From: Nonomuraea sediminis
GTDB taxonomy: Bacteria; Actinomycetota; Actinomycetes; Streptosporangiales; Streptosporangiaceae
DNA length: 64,000 nt
Assembly: GCF_018531495.1 (NCBI RefSeq)
Contig: NZ_JAHDTI010000002.1
Coordinates: 806,001-870,000 of the forward strand
Direction of reading: 5' to 3'
Positions 44,505 through 54,132 of this stretch are shown one piece after another. Below the pieces are notes generated by a model. It saw nothing but the letters and a program-made list of their open reading frames with translations, was not told where the DNA came from and did no database searches. The position numbers and the translations under genes were made by a program. Positions within the stretch are counted from its first letter, which is position 1. Each line of letters begins with the position of its first letter.

Positions 44505-44992
44505 CCGGCGCAGGGCACGCAGTTCGCGGGAGGGCACAGCCGGGTGTCGATGCGGCGGGCACCCGGCCCTTCCTCCCCCAGCCGGTCGTGCGGGTTGGCC
44601 AGCGCGCACCGGTCGAGCGACAGGCAGCCGCAGCCGATGCAGTCGGTGAGGTCGTCGCGCAGCCGCTGCAACTGCTCGATCCGGTCGTCCAGCTCCGTCC
44701 GCCAGGCGGCCGACAGCCGCGCCCAGTCCTCCCGGGTGGGGGTCCGGTTCTCCGGCAGCCGGGACAGGGCTTCGTTGATGGTCTTCAGCGGGATGCCCAG
44801 GCGCTGGGCCAGCCGTACGAAGGCGACCCTGCGCAGGGTGTCGCGGGTGTAGCGGCGCTGGTTGCCTGCCGTACGCCGGCTGGAGATGAGGCCCTTGGCC
44901 TCGTAGAAGTGCAGAGCGGACACTGCCACGCCGCTGCGCTCGGACAGCTGGCCGACGGTCAGCTCCTTGGAGTTCCACGCGACCTTGGTCAT
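44501..44992 (-). CDS. soxR: Redox-sensitive transcriptional activator SoxR
   Basis: A 163-residue MerR-family regulator with an N-terminal winged helix ([26 protein letters not shown]) and the [2Fe-2S]-binding cluster [12 protein letters not shown], Cys 118, 121, 123 and 129, diagnostic of SoxR. It senses redox-cycling compounds, and in actinomycetes activates export and detoxification genes. ATG at 44992 ([10 protein letters not shown]) is preferred; an in-frame ATG at 45004 lies inside the SoxR box. It directly follows an ABC exporter on the same strand, a plausible regulon member. Confidence 0.93.
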   Translation of the reverse strand: MTKVAWNSKELTVGQLSERSGVAVSALHFYEAKGLISSRRTAGNQRRYTRDTLRRVAFVRLAQRLGIPLKTINEALSRLPENRTPTREDWARLSAAWRTELDDRIEQLQRLRDDLTDCIGCGCLSLDRCALANPHDRLGEEGPGARRIDTRLCPPANCVPCAG

Positions 44993-44994
44993 AA

Positions 44995-45012
44995 CCTCGA
45001 GCATAGTTGAGG
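44995..45012. promoter_or_regulatory. SoxR box
   Basis: CCTCGAGCATAGTTGAGG, an 18-base near-palindrome with the CCTC...GAGG ends and spacing of actinobacterial SoxR operators. It sits three bases upstream of the proposed soxR start, so autoregulation is likely. Confidence 0.7.
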
Positions 45013-45016
45013 AATC

Positions 45017-45747
45017 CTATTCCCAGCGGAACAGCCGGGCCGCCAGCGTGCCGAACACCACCAGCCCCACCGCGAGCACCGCCAGGTGCAGCGGCTGCGG
45101 CGCGTGACCCGCCCAGGTGTCACGCATCGCCTGCGCGAACGGCCCCGCCACGCTGAAGTCGCTGATGTGCCGCAGCACGTCCGGCATGAACTCCCGAGGG
45201 ACCCACATGCCCGCCACGAACATCAGCGGGAACATCAGCAACGACCCGAGCCCCGGCGCCGCCTTCGAGTTCGGCGCGACCGCCGCCAGCACCAGCCCCA
45301 TCGCGAGCAGCGCGGCCGAGCCGAGCAGGAACACCAGCACGAACCCCGGCAGCTGCTTGGGAATCGCGGTCCCCAGCACCACCCGCCCGAGCACGATCAA
45401 CAGCACCGTCGAGACGATGCCGACCGCCAGGTTGATCACCAGCTGGACCGCCAGCACCCGGCTCGGATGCACCGGCGTGGTCGACATCCGCCGCAGCACC
45501 CCGCGCTCGCGGTACTGCGTCAGTACGGCCGGCAGCACGGTGAAGGCCAGCGTCATCATCGCCAGCATCGCCATCATGGCCGGCATCTGGGTGTCGTTGA
45601 CGCTCTGCCCGCCCATCGCGGGATCCGGCTTGGAGAAGCCGGGAATGCTGCCCAGGATCAGCAGCAGCGCGAGCGGGAGCCCGATGACGATCAGCGGCGA
45701 CTGCACGTCGCGCAGGTGGAGCTTGACCTCCACGGCCAGGATCTTCT

Positions 45748-45751
<4 letters not shown>
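45017..45751 (-). CDS. ABC-2 type transporter permease
   Basis: A 244-residue permease with six hydrophobic segments (about 20-37, 58-80, 104-127, 134-160, 166-186, 220-238) and the ABC-2 signature around QYRERGVLRRMSTTPV. It forms an exporter with the ATPase gene upstream (four-base overlap at 45748-45751). The pair resembles DrrAB-type drug exporters. soxR follows immediately. Confidence 0.9.
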
Positions 45752-46653
<902 letters not shown>

Positions 46654-46763
46654 GCCTTCGACGCTAGAAATCTCGCCTGTCGCGGAGAATCGGGCTGGGT
46701 ACCCGACAAAGGTGTACCTAGGTGCAGTGACGAGCACGCCCCCCGGTGCGCACACTGGAGGGC

Positions 46764-48152
46764 ATGCCCCGCTCCCTCGCCCTGCTCGCGCTGATCGTCG
46801 TCGAGCTCGCCGTCCTGGCGATCTCGCTGGTGACCCTGCTGCTGTGCATCGGCATCGGAGCGATCCCGCTCCTCCCGCCACAGGTACGCCTCGTCAGGCG
46901 GATCACCGGGCTGCACAGGCGGCTGGCCCGCGACTGGTGCGGCGTCGAGATCAACGCCCCCTACCGGCCCGAACCTCCGCCGCCGCGGCGGCAGGCCGAC
47001 GGCATGTACCGCTACGACCGCACCCTCTACCGCACGCCTCGCATCCCGGCCTTCAACGCCCGCTGGAAGTGGATGATCACCGATCCCGCCACCTGGCGGG
47101 ATCTCGTCTGGATGGCCCTGGACCCGGTGGTCAAGCTGGCCCTCGCACCGCTGCTCCTGCTGCTGCCCACCCGCGGCCTGCGCCTGTACGGCCTGTGGAC
47201 CCCGCTGCTGCTCTCCGCCACTGCCAACAGCCGCCTGGCCGGCCAGGTCAGCCACCTCAACAGGGTCCGCGACCTGGCCGTCGACACCCAGGCCGCCGAG
47301 ATGCGCAGGATCGAACGCGACCTGCACGACGGCACCCAGGCCAGGCTCGTCGCCATCGGCATGACCCTCGGGGCCGTCGAGCAACTGCTCGACACCGACG
47401 CGGAGGCCGCCAAGGCACTCCTGGCCAAGGCCAGGGATGCCTCCGCGGAAACCCTGTCGGACCTGCGCAGGGTCGTCCGCGGCATCCACCCGCCCGTCCT
47501 GGCGGAACGCGGCCTCGCCGACGCCGTGCGCGCCCTGGCCATCGACAGCCCCCTGCGCGTCCACGTCGACATCGACCTGCCGCACCGCCCGGAAGCCCCC
47601 GTGGAGGCCGCCGCCTACTTCGCCGTCAGCGAGCTGCTCTCCAACGCCGCACGACACGGCGGCGCGGAGACCGCCACCATCGACATCAGTACCAACGGCC
47701 GGACGCTGCGCATCACCGTCACCGACGACGGCATGGGCGGCGCCGACCCCGCCAAGGGCAGCGGCCTGGCCGGCATCGAACGCCGCCTGGCCGCCTTCGA
47801 CGGCGTCCTCGCGCTCAGCAGCCCACCCGGCGGCCCCACCACCGTCACCATGGAACTGGCCAAGGTCCTGCCGGAACACTGGGCAGGCAACCTGCCCAAG
47901 ATGCCGCGCTGGAAGGCTGCCCTGGTCGTCGCGCTGTGGGGCACCGCCTGGTGCCCGACCTTCCCCCAAGGCCTCGTCGCCGGCGCCTTCAAAGTCATCG
48001 GAATCGACGAGAAATCCTGGTTCCTGGCCCTCTATCTGCCCGCGCCCTGGCAATGGCCCACCATTGTCGCCATGACCCTGCTAGGCATGAGCATGTACCT
48101 GCTCGCCATCGCCATCCCCGCCGCCCACCGTGGCCCCCTGGGCAAGTGCTGA
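46764..48152 (+). CDS. NarL-type sensor histidine kinase with C-terminal membrane tail
   Basis: A 462-residue kinase. N-terminal hydrophobic segments (about 8-35 and 110-140) precede a HisKA_3 domain with the phosphorylated His in ERDLHDGTQARLVAIGM and a HATPase with SELLSNAARHGG and DDGMGG...GSGLAGIERRL. Unusually, the chain continues about 100 residues beyond the ATPase domain with two further hydrophobic segments (ALVVALWGTAWCPTF; IVAMTLLGMSMYLLAIAI). GGAGG precedes ATG 46764. The stop overlaps the response-regulator start (TGATG). Confidence 0.9.
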   Translation: MPRSLALLALIVVELAVLAISLVTLLLCIGIGAIPLLPPQVRLVRRITGLHRRLARDWCGVEINAPYRPEPPPPRRQADGMYRYDRTLYRTPRIPAFNARWKWMITDPATWRDLVWMALDPVVKLALAPLLLLLPTRGLRLYGLWTPLLLSATANSRLAGQVSHLNRVRDLAVDTQAAEMRRIERDLHDGTQARLVAIGMTLGAVEQLLDTDAEAAKALLAKARDASAETLSDLRRVVRGIHPPVLAERGLADAVRALAIDSPLRVHVDIDLPHRPEAPVEAAAYFAVSELLSNAARHGGAETATIDISTNGRTLRITVTDDGMGGADPAKGSGLAGIERRLAAFDGVLALSSPPGGPTTVTMELAKVLPEHWAGNLPKMPRWKAALVVALWGTAWCPTFPQGLVAGAFKVIGIDEKSWFLALYLPAPWQWPTIVAMTLLGMSMYLLAIAIPAAHRGPLGKC

Positions 48153-48802
48153 TGAGCCGCGTCCTGATCGCCGAGGACCTCTACCTGCTCAGGGACGGCC
48201 TCGTCCACCTGCTGCAGGCCCACGGCTTCACCGTCGTCGCCTCCGTCGAATCCGGCCCCGAGCTCCTCAACGGCCTGCTCGAGCTGCGCCCCGACGTCTC
48301 CGTCGTCGACGTACGGCTCCCGCCCACCTTCACCGACGAAGGCCTCCAAGCCTCGCTCGAAGCCCGCAAGCAGATCCCCGGCCTGCCCATCCTGGTCCTC
48401 TCTCAGCACGTCGAGCAGCTCTACGCCCGCGAGCTGCTGGCCGACGGCTCCGGCGGCATCGGCTACCTCCTCAAGGACCGCGTCTTCAACGCCGCCCAGT
48501 TCGTCGATGCCGTCAGACGCGTCGCCGACGGCGGCACCGCCATGGACCCCGAGGTCATCGCCAAACTGCTGGCCAGCAACGCCCGCAACGAACCCCTCGC
48601 CGCCCTCACCCCCCGCGAACGCGAAGTCCTGGAGGCCATGGCGGAAGGCCGCTCCAACGCCGCCATCTCCCAGCGCCTCTACCTCAGCGAGAGCGCCGTC
48701 GCCAAGCACACGGCCAGCATCTTCGCCAAGCTCAACCTGGCCCCCTCCGACGACGACAACCGCCGCGTCCTGGCCGTCCTCGCCTACCTCAACAGCCGCT
48801 AG
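48152..48802 (+). CDS. NarL/FixJ-family response regulator
   Basis: A 216-residue regulator: receiver domain with the phospho-acceptor Asp in VSVVDVRLPPTF and Lys in YLLKDRV, then a LuxR-type helix-turn-helix (TPREREVLEAMAEGRSNAAISQRLYLSESAVAKHTASIF). Partner of the kinase immediately upstream (overlapping start). It is closely similar to the regulator at 49025, which points toward it. Likely target: the divergent ABC exporter (inference). Confidence 0.93.
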   Translation: MSRVLIAEDLYLLRDGLVHLLQAHGFTVVASVESGPELLNGLLELRPDVSVVDVRLPPTFTDEGLQASLEARKQIPGLPILVLSQHVEQLYARELLADGSGGIGYLLKDRVFNAAQFVDAVRRVADGGTAMDPEVIAKLLASNARNEPLAALTPREREVLEAMAEGRSNAAISQRLYLSESAVAKHTASIFAKLNLAPSDDDNRRVLAVLAYLNSR

Positions 48803-49024
48803 CTCCTGTCCCGCTCAGCCCTCGTCGTTTTCCTCGACGACGACCGCGAAGCCGTACAAGACCTCCCGAGTACGGCAGGCACATGTGGGTTCTCGGCATA
48901 CACGACACGTTGAGCGCCGACGCTGGAGCAGGCGCAGCTGAACACGTGATGCTGTACGCGGCACGGACCGCGGTGGTGCCGGCCCGTTCCCCTACTGGGC
49001 GTCGCTGGACCCGGCCCCGGGTCT

Positions 49025-49669
49025 TTACTGGCTGCTGAGGTAGGTGAGGACGGCGAGGACGCGGCGGTGGCCGCTGTCGTCCGGTGAGAGGCGGAGCTTG
49101 ACGAAGATGTTGCCGATGTGTTTGTGGACGGCGTTCTCGGAAATGACGAGCCGGGCCGCGATCGTGGCGTTGTCCTTTCCTTCGGCCATCAGGGCGAGCA
49201 CCTGGCGTTCGCGTGGTGTGAGGTCGGCGATCGGGTCGTGGGTGTGACGGGTGAGGAGTTGCGCGATCACCTCGGGGTCCATGACGGCACCCCCGGCGGC
49301 GACCCGCCGCAGGGCGTCGATGAACTCGCTCACCCGGCTCACCCGGTCCTTGAGGAGGTAGCCGACGCCGCCGCGTCCGTCGGAGAGCAGTTCGCCGGCG
49401 TACTGCTGCTCGACGTATTGGGACAGTACGAGCACCGGCAGGCCCGGGTACTGGCGGCGGACGTGGATGGCGGCGTGGATTCCCTCGTCGCGGAAGGTCG
49501 GCGGTAGCCGTACGTCGACGATGGTGATGTCCGGGCGGTGCTCGGCGACGGCGGCGATGAAGCCCGGGGCGTCCTCAGCGATCGCGGCGACCTCGAAGCC
49601 CTTGGCGGTCAGCAGGAGTTCCAGCCCGCTGGAAAGCAGGACGTTGTCCTCGGCGATCACGACCCGCAC
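49025..49669 (-). CDS. NarL/FixJ-family response regulator (paralogue)
   Basis: A 214-residue receiver plus LuxR helix-turn-helix regulator, paralogous to the one at 48152 (shared DVRLPPTF.DEG, GGVGYLLKDRV, TPRERQVLALMAEGKDNATIAARL). The phospho-acceptor Asp is in ITIVDVRLP. It overlaps the kinase gene upstream by 13 bases, so they form a second complete two-component system arranged tail-to-tail with the first. Confidence 0.93.
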   Translation of the reverse strand: MRVVIAEDNVLLSSGLELLLTAKGFEVAAIAEDAPGFIAAVAEHRPDITIVDVRLPPTFRDEGIHAAIHVRRQYPGLPVLVLSQYVEQQYAGELLSDGRGGVGYLLKDRVSRVSEFIDALRRVAAGGAVMDPEVIAQLLTRHTHDPIADLTPRERQVLALMAEGKDNATIAARLVISENAVHKHIGNIFVKLRLSPDDSGHRRVLAVLTYLSSQ

Positions 49670-50817
49670 GGCAGGCTCACAGTGATCGTGGTCGGGCCGC
49701 CGGCGGGGCTGTGAAGGTGGACGGTGCCGTCGAGCGCCAGGACGCGGTGGCGGATTCCGGCGATGCCGGTGCCCAGCGTCTCGTCGGCGCCGCCGATCCC
49801 GTCGTCGGTGACCTGGATCGACAGCCGGTCACTGTCGCGTGCGACGCGGACGGTGGTCCGGGTGGCCTGGCTGTGCTTGGCAGCGTTGGTGAGCGTCTCG
49901 GCGATCGTGAAGTAGGCCACGGCCTCGACCGCGGCGGGAACGGTCCCGAGATCGCCGATATCAAGCCTCGGGGCGATTGCCGATCGGGTTCCCAGCGCCG
50001 CCAGCGCTCCGGCCAGGCCGCGGTCGGCGAGGATCGGCGGGTAGATCGTCCGGATCACCTCGCGGAGCTCGACCATGGCCTCCTCGGTACCCTCGTGCGC
50101 CTCCCGCAGGAGTCTGGCCACCATCTTAGGGTCCTCGTCCAGCGACTCACGGGCCGCGCCCAGCCGCATCGCGATGGCCACCAGCCGGGCTTGGGTGCCG
50201 TCGTGCAGGTCGCGTTCGATCCGCCGGAGTTCTGCGCCGTGCGCGTTCATGGCGCCGGCCCGCGTCTCGGTCAGGGTCTCCACCCGCTGCGCCAACCGCT
50301 CCGCAGCCGAGGGGGACAGCAACACCACACAGATCCGGGCGTGCAGGCGCGCCAGCAGTGGAACCAGCCAGTAGGTCAGGGCCGCGAAGATGATGATCTG
50401 TACGGTCCCCAGGGTCAACGCCGTGCCCCACCCGGACAGTGGAACGCCGACAGCGAAGCCGCCCGCGCGGGTGCCGGCGGGCAACGCCCACCACAAGGGC
50501 ACCGTGATGGCCGTGGTCACCGCGTTGCCCGCGCACACCACCACGACGAGTCCGAACGCCAGACTGGTCACGACGTGTGTGCACAGCCACCCGAGAACAC
50601 GCCACGTACCGACACGGACGGGACCAGAAAGGGGAGAAAGCAGCAGCCGGTCGGCGTGGCGACGATGCCAGGACGCCCACGCGCGGGCCCTCATCGGGAC
50701 GATGAGGACGGGCAGCACGAACAGGGCAGCCACAGCGGTGAACAGGCTTCCCAGCAGATAGCCCAGACCGCGCCACATCGCCGAAAGCCGGCTGGCCCCA
50801 TGGTGGTTCATCTGCAC
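49657..50817 (-). CDS. NarL-type sensor histidine kinase (paralogue)
   Basis: A 386-residue kinase with four hydrophobic segments (about 20-42, 72-98, 100-120 and 130-155), then HisKA_3 (ERDLHDGTQARLVAIAM, His acceptor) and HATPase (AETLTNAAKHS, TDDGIGGADETLGTGIAG). It ends just after the ATPase, unlike the kinase at 46764. GTG start at 50817 or ATG two codons in. The divergent gene is a serine hydrolase, a possible target. Confidence 0.9.
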   Translation of the reverse strand: MQMNHHGASRLSAMWRGLGYLLGSLFTAVAALFVLPVLIVPMRARAWASWHRRHADRLLLSPLSGPVRVGTWRVLGWLCTHVVTSLAFGLVVVVCAGNAVTTAITVPLWWALPAGTRAGGFAVGVPLSGWGTALTLGTVQIIIFAALTYWLVPLLARLHARICVVLLSPSAAERLAQRVETLTETRAGAMNAHGAELRRIERDLHDGTQARLVAIAMRLGAARESLDEDPKMVARLLREAHEGTEEAMVELREVIRTIYPPILADRGLAGALAALGTRSAIAPRLDIGDLGTVPAAVEAVAYFTIAETLTNAAKHSQATRTTVRVARDSDRLSIQVTDDGIGGADETLGTGIAGIRHRVLALDGTVHLHSPAGGPTTITVSLPCGS

Positions 50818-50923
50818 AAGTCTGAGCCATGGCGATCGAGCCTGGCACTACAGCCCACTACCCCCTTTTCTCACTGGTGAGCGGTATCGTCCGCTTCCCC
50901 TGCCAGACCTAGCGTCAACACCC

Positions 50924-52150
50924 ATGACGAGTTCACCGATTCATTCACCGCGGCGGCGCGGCCGGTCCATCCGGCGGGGCCTGGCCCTGGCCGCCATCGT
51001 GGCCGGCGTCCTCTCTACCAGCCTGCCCGGCGCGAGCGCCGCCGGCCGGCACGACGACCAGGCACAGCTTCGGCGCGACGCCGACGCGATCACCGCACTC
51101 GGCGTGACGGGCGTCCAGGCCCGCGTGATCACCCCTGACGGCCGGAACCTGACCGTCACCAGCGGCGTCGCCGACCTGACGAGCCGGCGGCCGGTCTCCC
51201 CGAACGGCTACTTCCGGATCGCCAGCGTCACCAAGACATTCGTCGCCACCGTGATCCTGCAACTCACCGGCGACGGCAGGCTCTCCCTGGACGACACGGT
51301 CGAGCGATGGCTGCCCGGCGTGGTGTCCGGAAACGGCAACGACGGCCACGCGATCACCATCCGCCAACTGCTCCAGCACACCGATGGCATCCACGACGAC
51401 TACCCCGACTACACCTCGGCGAAGGACTTCTACCGGCACCGATACGACACCTACACACCCGAGCAGATGGTCGCCCGGGCGATGCGCCACCAGCCGGACT
51501 TCAAGCCCGGCAAGAACTGGCGCTACTCCAACACCGGCTACGTCCTGCTCGGCATGATCATCCAGCGCGTCACCGGACACCCCTGGCACGAGGAGGTACG
51601 GGATCGGATCGTCCGGCCGCTCGGCCTCCATCACACCTTCTGGCCGGGTACTTCGCCCAAGCTGCCCCAGCCACACGCCGAGACCTACCAAAAGTTCCAA
51701 CCCGGCAAACCGCCCGTGGACGTCACCAAGCAGGTCGGCTCGGGCACCAATGGAGAGGCCGGGCTCGTCTCCACGACGGCCGATCTCAACCGATTCTTCC
51801 GCGCCCTGCTCGGCGGCCGGCTCCTGCCACCGGCGCAGCTGACGCAGATGAAACACACCATTCCCGTCAGCAAGGAGTTCCAGCAGCTCATGCCGGGCGC
51901 CCGTAACGGGCTGGGGCTCTTCTCACGCCCACTGTCGTGCGGCGGCACGTACTGGGGCCACGATGGCGGCGATTCCGGCTGGATCACCGCCGACGGCGTC
52001 ACCGCCGACGGACGGCGCAGCGTCACGGTCTCGTTGTCGGGCGTGTTCGCCGATTCGGCGGACGACGTCCTGCGCGTTGCACAGGCCGAGAGCAAGCTGG
52101 TCGACGACGCGCTGTGCAAGGCCCCGAACGCCGGCCGCACACCGCGTTGA
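50924..52150 (+). CDS. Secreted serine hydrolase, beta-lactamase/DD-peptidase family
   Basis: A 408-residue exported protein: signal peptide with a basic start (RRRGRSIRRG) and LALAAIVAGVLSTSLPGASA, then a class C/peptidase S12 fold with SVTK (SxxK, 101-104), YSN (201-203) and the third motif GHDGGDSG near 348. These enzymes act on D-Ala peptides or beta-lactams outside the membrane; the substrate here is not known. Located head-to-head with the NarL-type kinase. Confidence 0.9.
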   Translation: MTSSPIHSPRRRGRSIRRGLALAAIVAGVLSTSLPGASAAGRHDDQAQLRRDADAITALGVTGVQARVITPDGRNLTVTSGVADLTSRRPVSPNGYFRIASVTKTFVATVILQLTGDGRLSLDDTVERWLPGVVSGNGNDGHAITIRQLLQHTDGIHDDYPDYTSAKDFYRHRYDTYTPEQMVARAMRHQPDFKPGKNWRYSNTGYVLLGMIIQRVTGHPWHEEVRDRIVRPLGLHHTFWPGTSPKLPQPHAETYQKFQPGKPPVDVTKQVGSGTNGEAGLVSTTADLNRFFRALLGGRLLPPAQLTQMKHTIPVSKEFQQLMPGARNGLGLFSRPLSCGGTYWGHDGGDSGWITADGVTADGRRSVTVSLSGVFADSADDVLRVAQAESKLVDDALCKAPNAGRTPR

Positions 52151-52326
52151 GATCCTCCCCGTGGAGCCGGTGCGGAACAGCTGCGCAGCGCGCGATTCGA
52201 AATCATTAAGGCGGATTCGATCCTCTGCGTAGAAGGGCCGGCCAAGGTGAACCAGTTGGCGATCCGCACCATGACGGGCTCCTCGGCGGTCTCGTCGAAG
52301 AGCCCGTCGATCAGGGTGTTCGACTG

Positions 52327-52899
52327 GTGAGAAGATCGGGGGTGCTCCGAATAGCGAACGCAGTACTCGCAGGATTACCGGAACCGCTGCACGCGCTTGC
52401 GCTGAAGCACCGTGAACTGCTGAAGTTCGCGATGGTGGGTGGAACGGCGTTCTTAGTGGACAACGCGGTGTTCTATGGGCTGAAGCTGACCATTTTGGAA
52501 CCGAAGCCGGTGACCGCGAAGATCATCGCGGTGCTCGTGGCGACGATCGTCTCCTACGTGTTGAACCGCGAATGGTCGTTCCGGACCAGGGGCGGCCGCG
52601 AGCGCCGACACGAGGCGGCGCTGTTCTTCCTGGTCAGTGGCGTCGGTCTAGTGCTCAGCTCCGCGCCGCTATGGATCTCCCGGTACGTATTTCGCCTGGA
52701 GACCCCGGATGTGAGCCTGGTGACCCAGGAGATCGCCGACTTCATGAGCGCGCAGATCATCGGCACGCTGATCGCCATGGTCTTCCGCTTCTGGGCGCTC
52801 CGGAAGTGGGTCTTCCCCGACGAGAAGGCCCAGTCCGGCGGCGTACGGCTGGCTCCTCCGGGTAAGTCCGATATCCCGGAGCGTTATCCAAGCTCATGA
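52327..52899 (+). CDS. GtrA-like membrane protein
   Basis: A 190-residue membrane protein with four hydrophobic segments and the GtrA/DPMS flippase-like signature KFAMVGGTAFLVDNAVFYG, VSYVLNREWSF and FRFWALRKWVF. Members help translocate polyprenyl-linked sugars for cell-wall or glycan modification. GTG start. It is the last ordinary-looking gene before the accessory segment at 53.4 kb. Confidence 0.87.
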   Translation: MRRSGVLRIANAVLAGLPEPLHALALKHRELLKFAMVGGTAFLVDNAVFYGLKLTILEPKPVTAKIIAVLVATIVSYVLNREWSFRTRGGRERRHEAALFFLVSGVGLVLSSAPLWISRYVFRLETPDVSLVTQEIADFMSAQIIGTLIAMVFRFWALRKWVFPDEKAQSGGVRLAPPGKSDIPERYPSS

Positions 52900-53461
52900 T
52901 CACGCGGATTTGCTCGGACAGTGCCCATGATCAGCCACGGAATCGCGGATCCGACAGCCAGCTGTAGGAACTCAGAGGTCGTGGACAGCTGAGAAGCGCT
53001 GACCAGGTAAGACGCTCGCTGTCTCACTGCTTGGCCACCGAAGTCGTCTCAGCCTGGCGAACTTTTCCTCAAACCTGGGCGCGATTGCTTGGTGGGAATT
53101 GCGCATGAAAGGGATCATAGAGACCAGATCAACGGATGCGGCAACCAATAGTCGTATCTGCTGTCAGGAAGCAGGCGGCTCAACTTGTCGCAGCTCGCGT
53201 TCGCGATCTTGACTGTGGAGCTCTTCGACGCTGGGGGCGAAAGCAGCACCTGCGGTTCGCGCGGCCGACTCTTGGAGGTCTCGGGCCGGCTACTGACGGG
53301 AGCGGCGCGGGGACTTGCCAACGCCATTCCCGGCGTCATCGCCAGCAAGGGCCAGGCCAGTGCACAGAGGGCCCGCTTCGACACCCTCGGCGTCGCGCTC
53401 CAGGTACGCGGCCAGGCCGACTCGTTCAAGATCACCGCGATGGTGGCAGACACTTGTCCGA
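52900..53461. other. Gene-poor segment at the left edge of the accessory island
   Basis: 562 bases without a confidently supported gene. A plus-strand frame from about 53185 (LAFAILTVELFDAGG, then GLANAIPGVIASKGQASAQRARFD) has coding-like composition but no recognised family, and it runs into the antisense of the kinase gene; it may be the remnant of a deleted gene. Base composition is less G+C-rich around 53000-53160, as at a junction. Confidence 0.4.
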
Positions 53462-54064
53462 CTAGGTTCTCACGAGCCTGCGTGAAATCAATTGTTCGAC
53501 GAGGAAGGCGTTGGTGGCTTGCTCGTCAAGTGCGGGTACCTCGACCGTCAAAGCGGCATTCTGGCGGGCGAGTTCCGCGTAACCGTGGCGGACCTGATCG
53601 CGATTCAGGTCATCTCTTTCGAAGGGGGTGGTGAACACGAACACCACGTCGGCCGCCATGTTCGTCCACACCGAGCTGATCATCGCGAGAAACGCTTGTT
53701 CGTCCACGCCGAGGCTGCCTAAGTCGTTGCCGTACCAGCCGTAGGCCACGGTGGACCACCACCATCTGTCGAGAATGACGCCGCGTTCTTGGCGAGCCCT
53801 GGTTAGTGCGGTCATGTTCTCTGCGTGGCAGGCGAGGTGGAGAAGTTGGCGTGCTAACGCTGAGGTGATCGTGGCGCTTTCGGTCAGGGCATAGATATTC
53901 GTCGTCACGTCCGTCAGGCCGGATGGCATGTGCGTGAACAGCGGCGTGGGGGTGGCCCAGTCAAGGGCGGCGAGTTTTTGGCGCTGCGTGGTTTTTCCGG
54001 CACGATCCAGCCCCTCCAGGACAACGAGCGAGCCAGGCTGCAGGTGCAGCTGTCGCCATGCCAT
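53462..54064 (-). CDS. Thymidylate kinase-like P-loop (deoxy)nucleotide kinase
   Basis: A protein of about 200 residues with Walker A GLDRAGKT (18-25) in the thymidylate-kinase context LVVLEGLDRAGKTTQRQKLA and the DR(Y/F)xxS-like motif DRWWWSTVAYG (from D99), which in dTMP kinases contacts the nucleotide. It would phosphorylate a deoxynucleoside monophosphate; in this cluster 5-hydroxymethyl-dUMP is an attractive substrate (inference). ATG at 54064 has GGAG upstream; a GTG at 54136 overlapping the upstream stop (GTGA) is possible. Operon with the MazG-like gene. Confidence 0.75.
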   Translation of the reverse strand: MAWRQLHLQPGSLVVLEGLDRAGKTTQRQKLAALDWATPTPLFTHMPSGLTDVTTNIYALTESATITSALARQLLHLACHAENMTALTRARQERGVILDRWWWSTVAYGWYGNDLGSLGVDEQAFLAMISSVWTNMAADVVFVFTTPFERDDLNRDQVRHGYAELARQNAALTVEVPALDEQATNAFLVEQLISRRLVRT

Positions 54065-54132
54065 GTGCGCCGCTCCATGGGTTTTGTTGATGTGGGCTGA
54101 GCGATCCGGCACTGGCTCTCGGCCGGGGCCGA

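Noticed and set aside
48819-48845. Weak hairpin TCGTCG...CGACGA after the response regulator at 48152
   Set aside because: Only a six-base stem in GC-rich DNA with no T-tract; too weak to call a terminator.
53185-53634. Possible plus-strand gene of about 150 codons left of the kinase gene
   Set aside because: No recognised family, no good ribosome-binding site, and it overlaps the kinase gene antisense. Listed only as a possible remnant in the gap entry.
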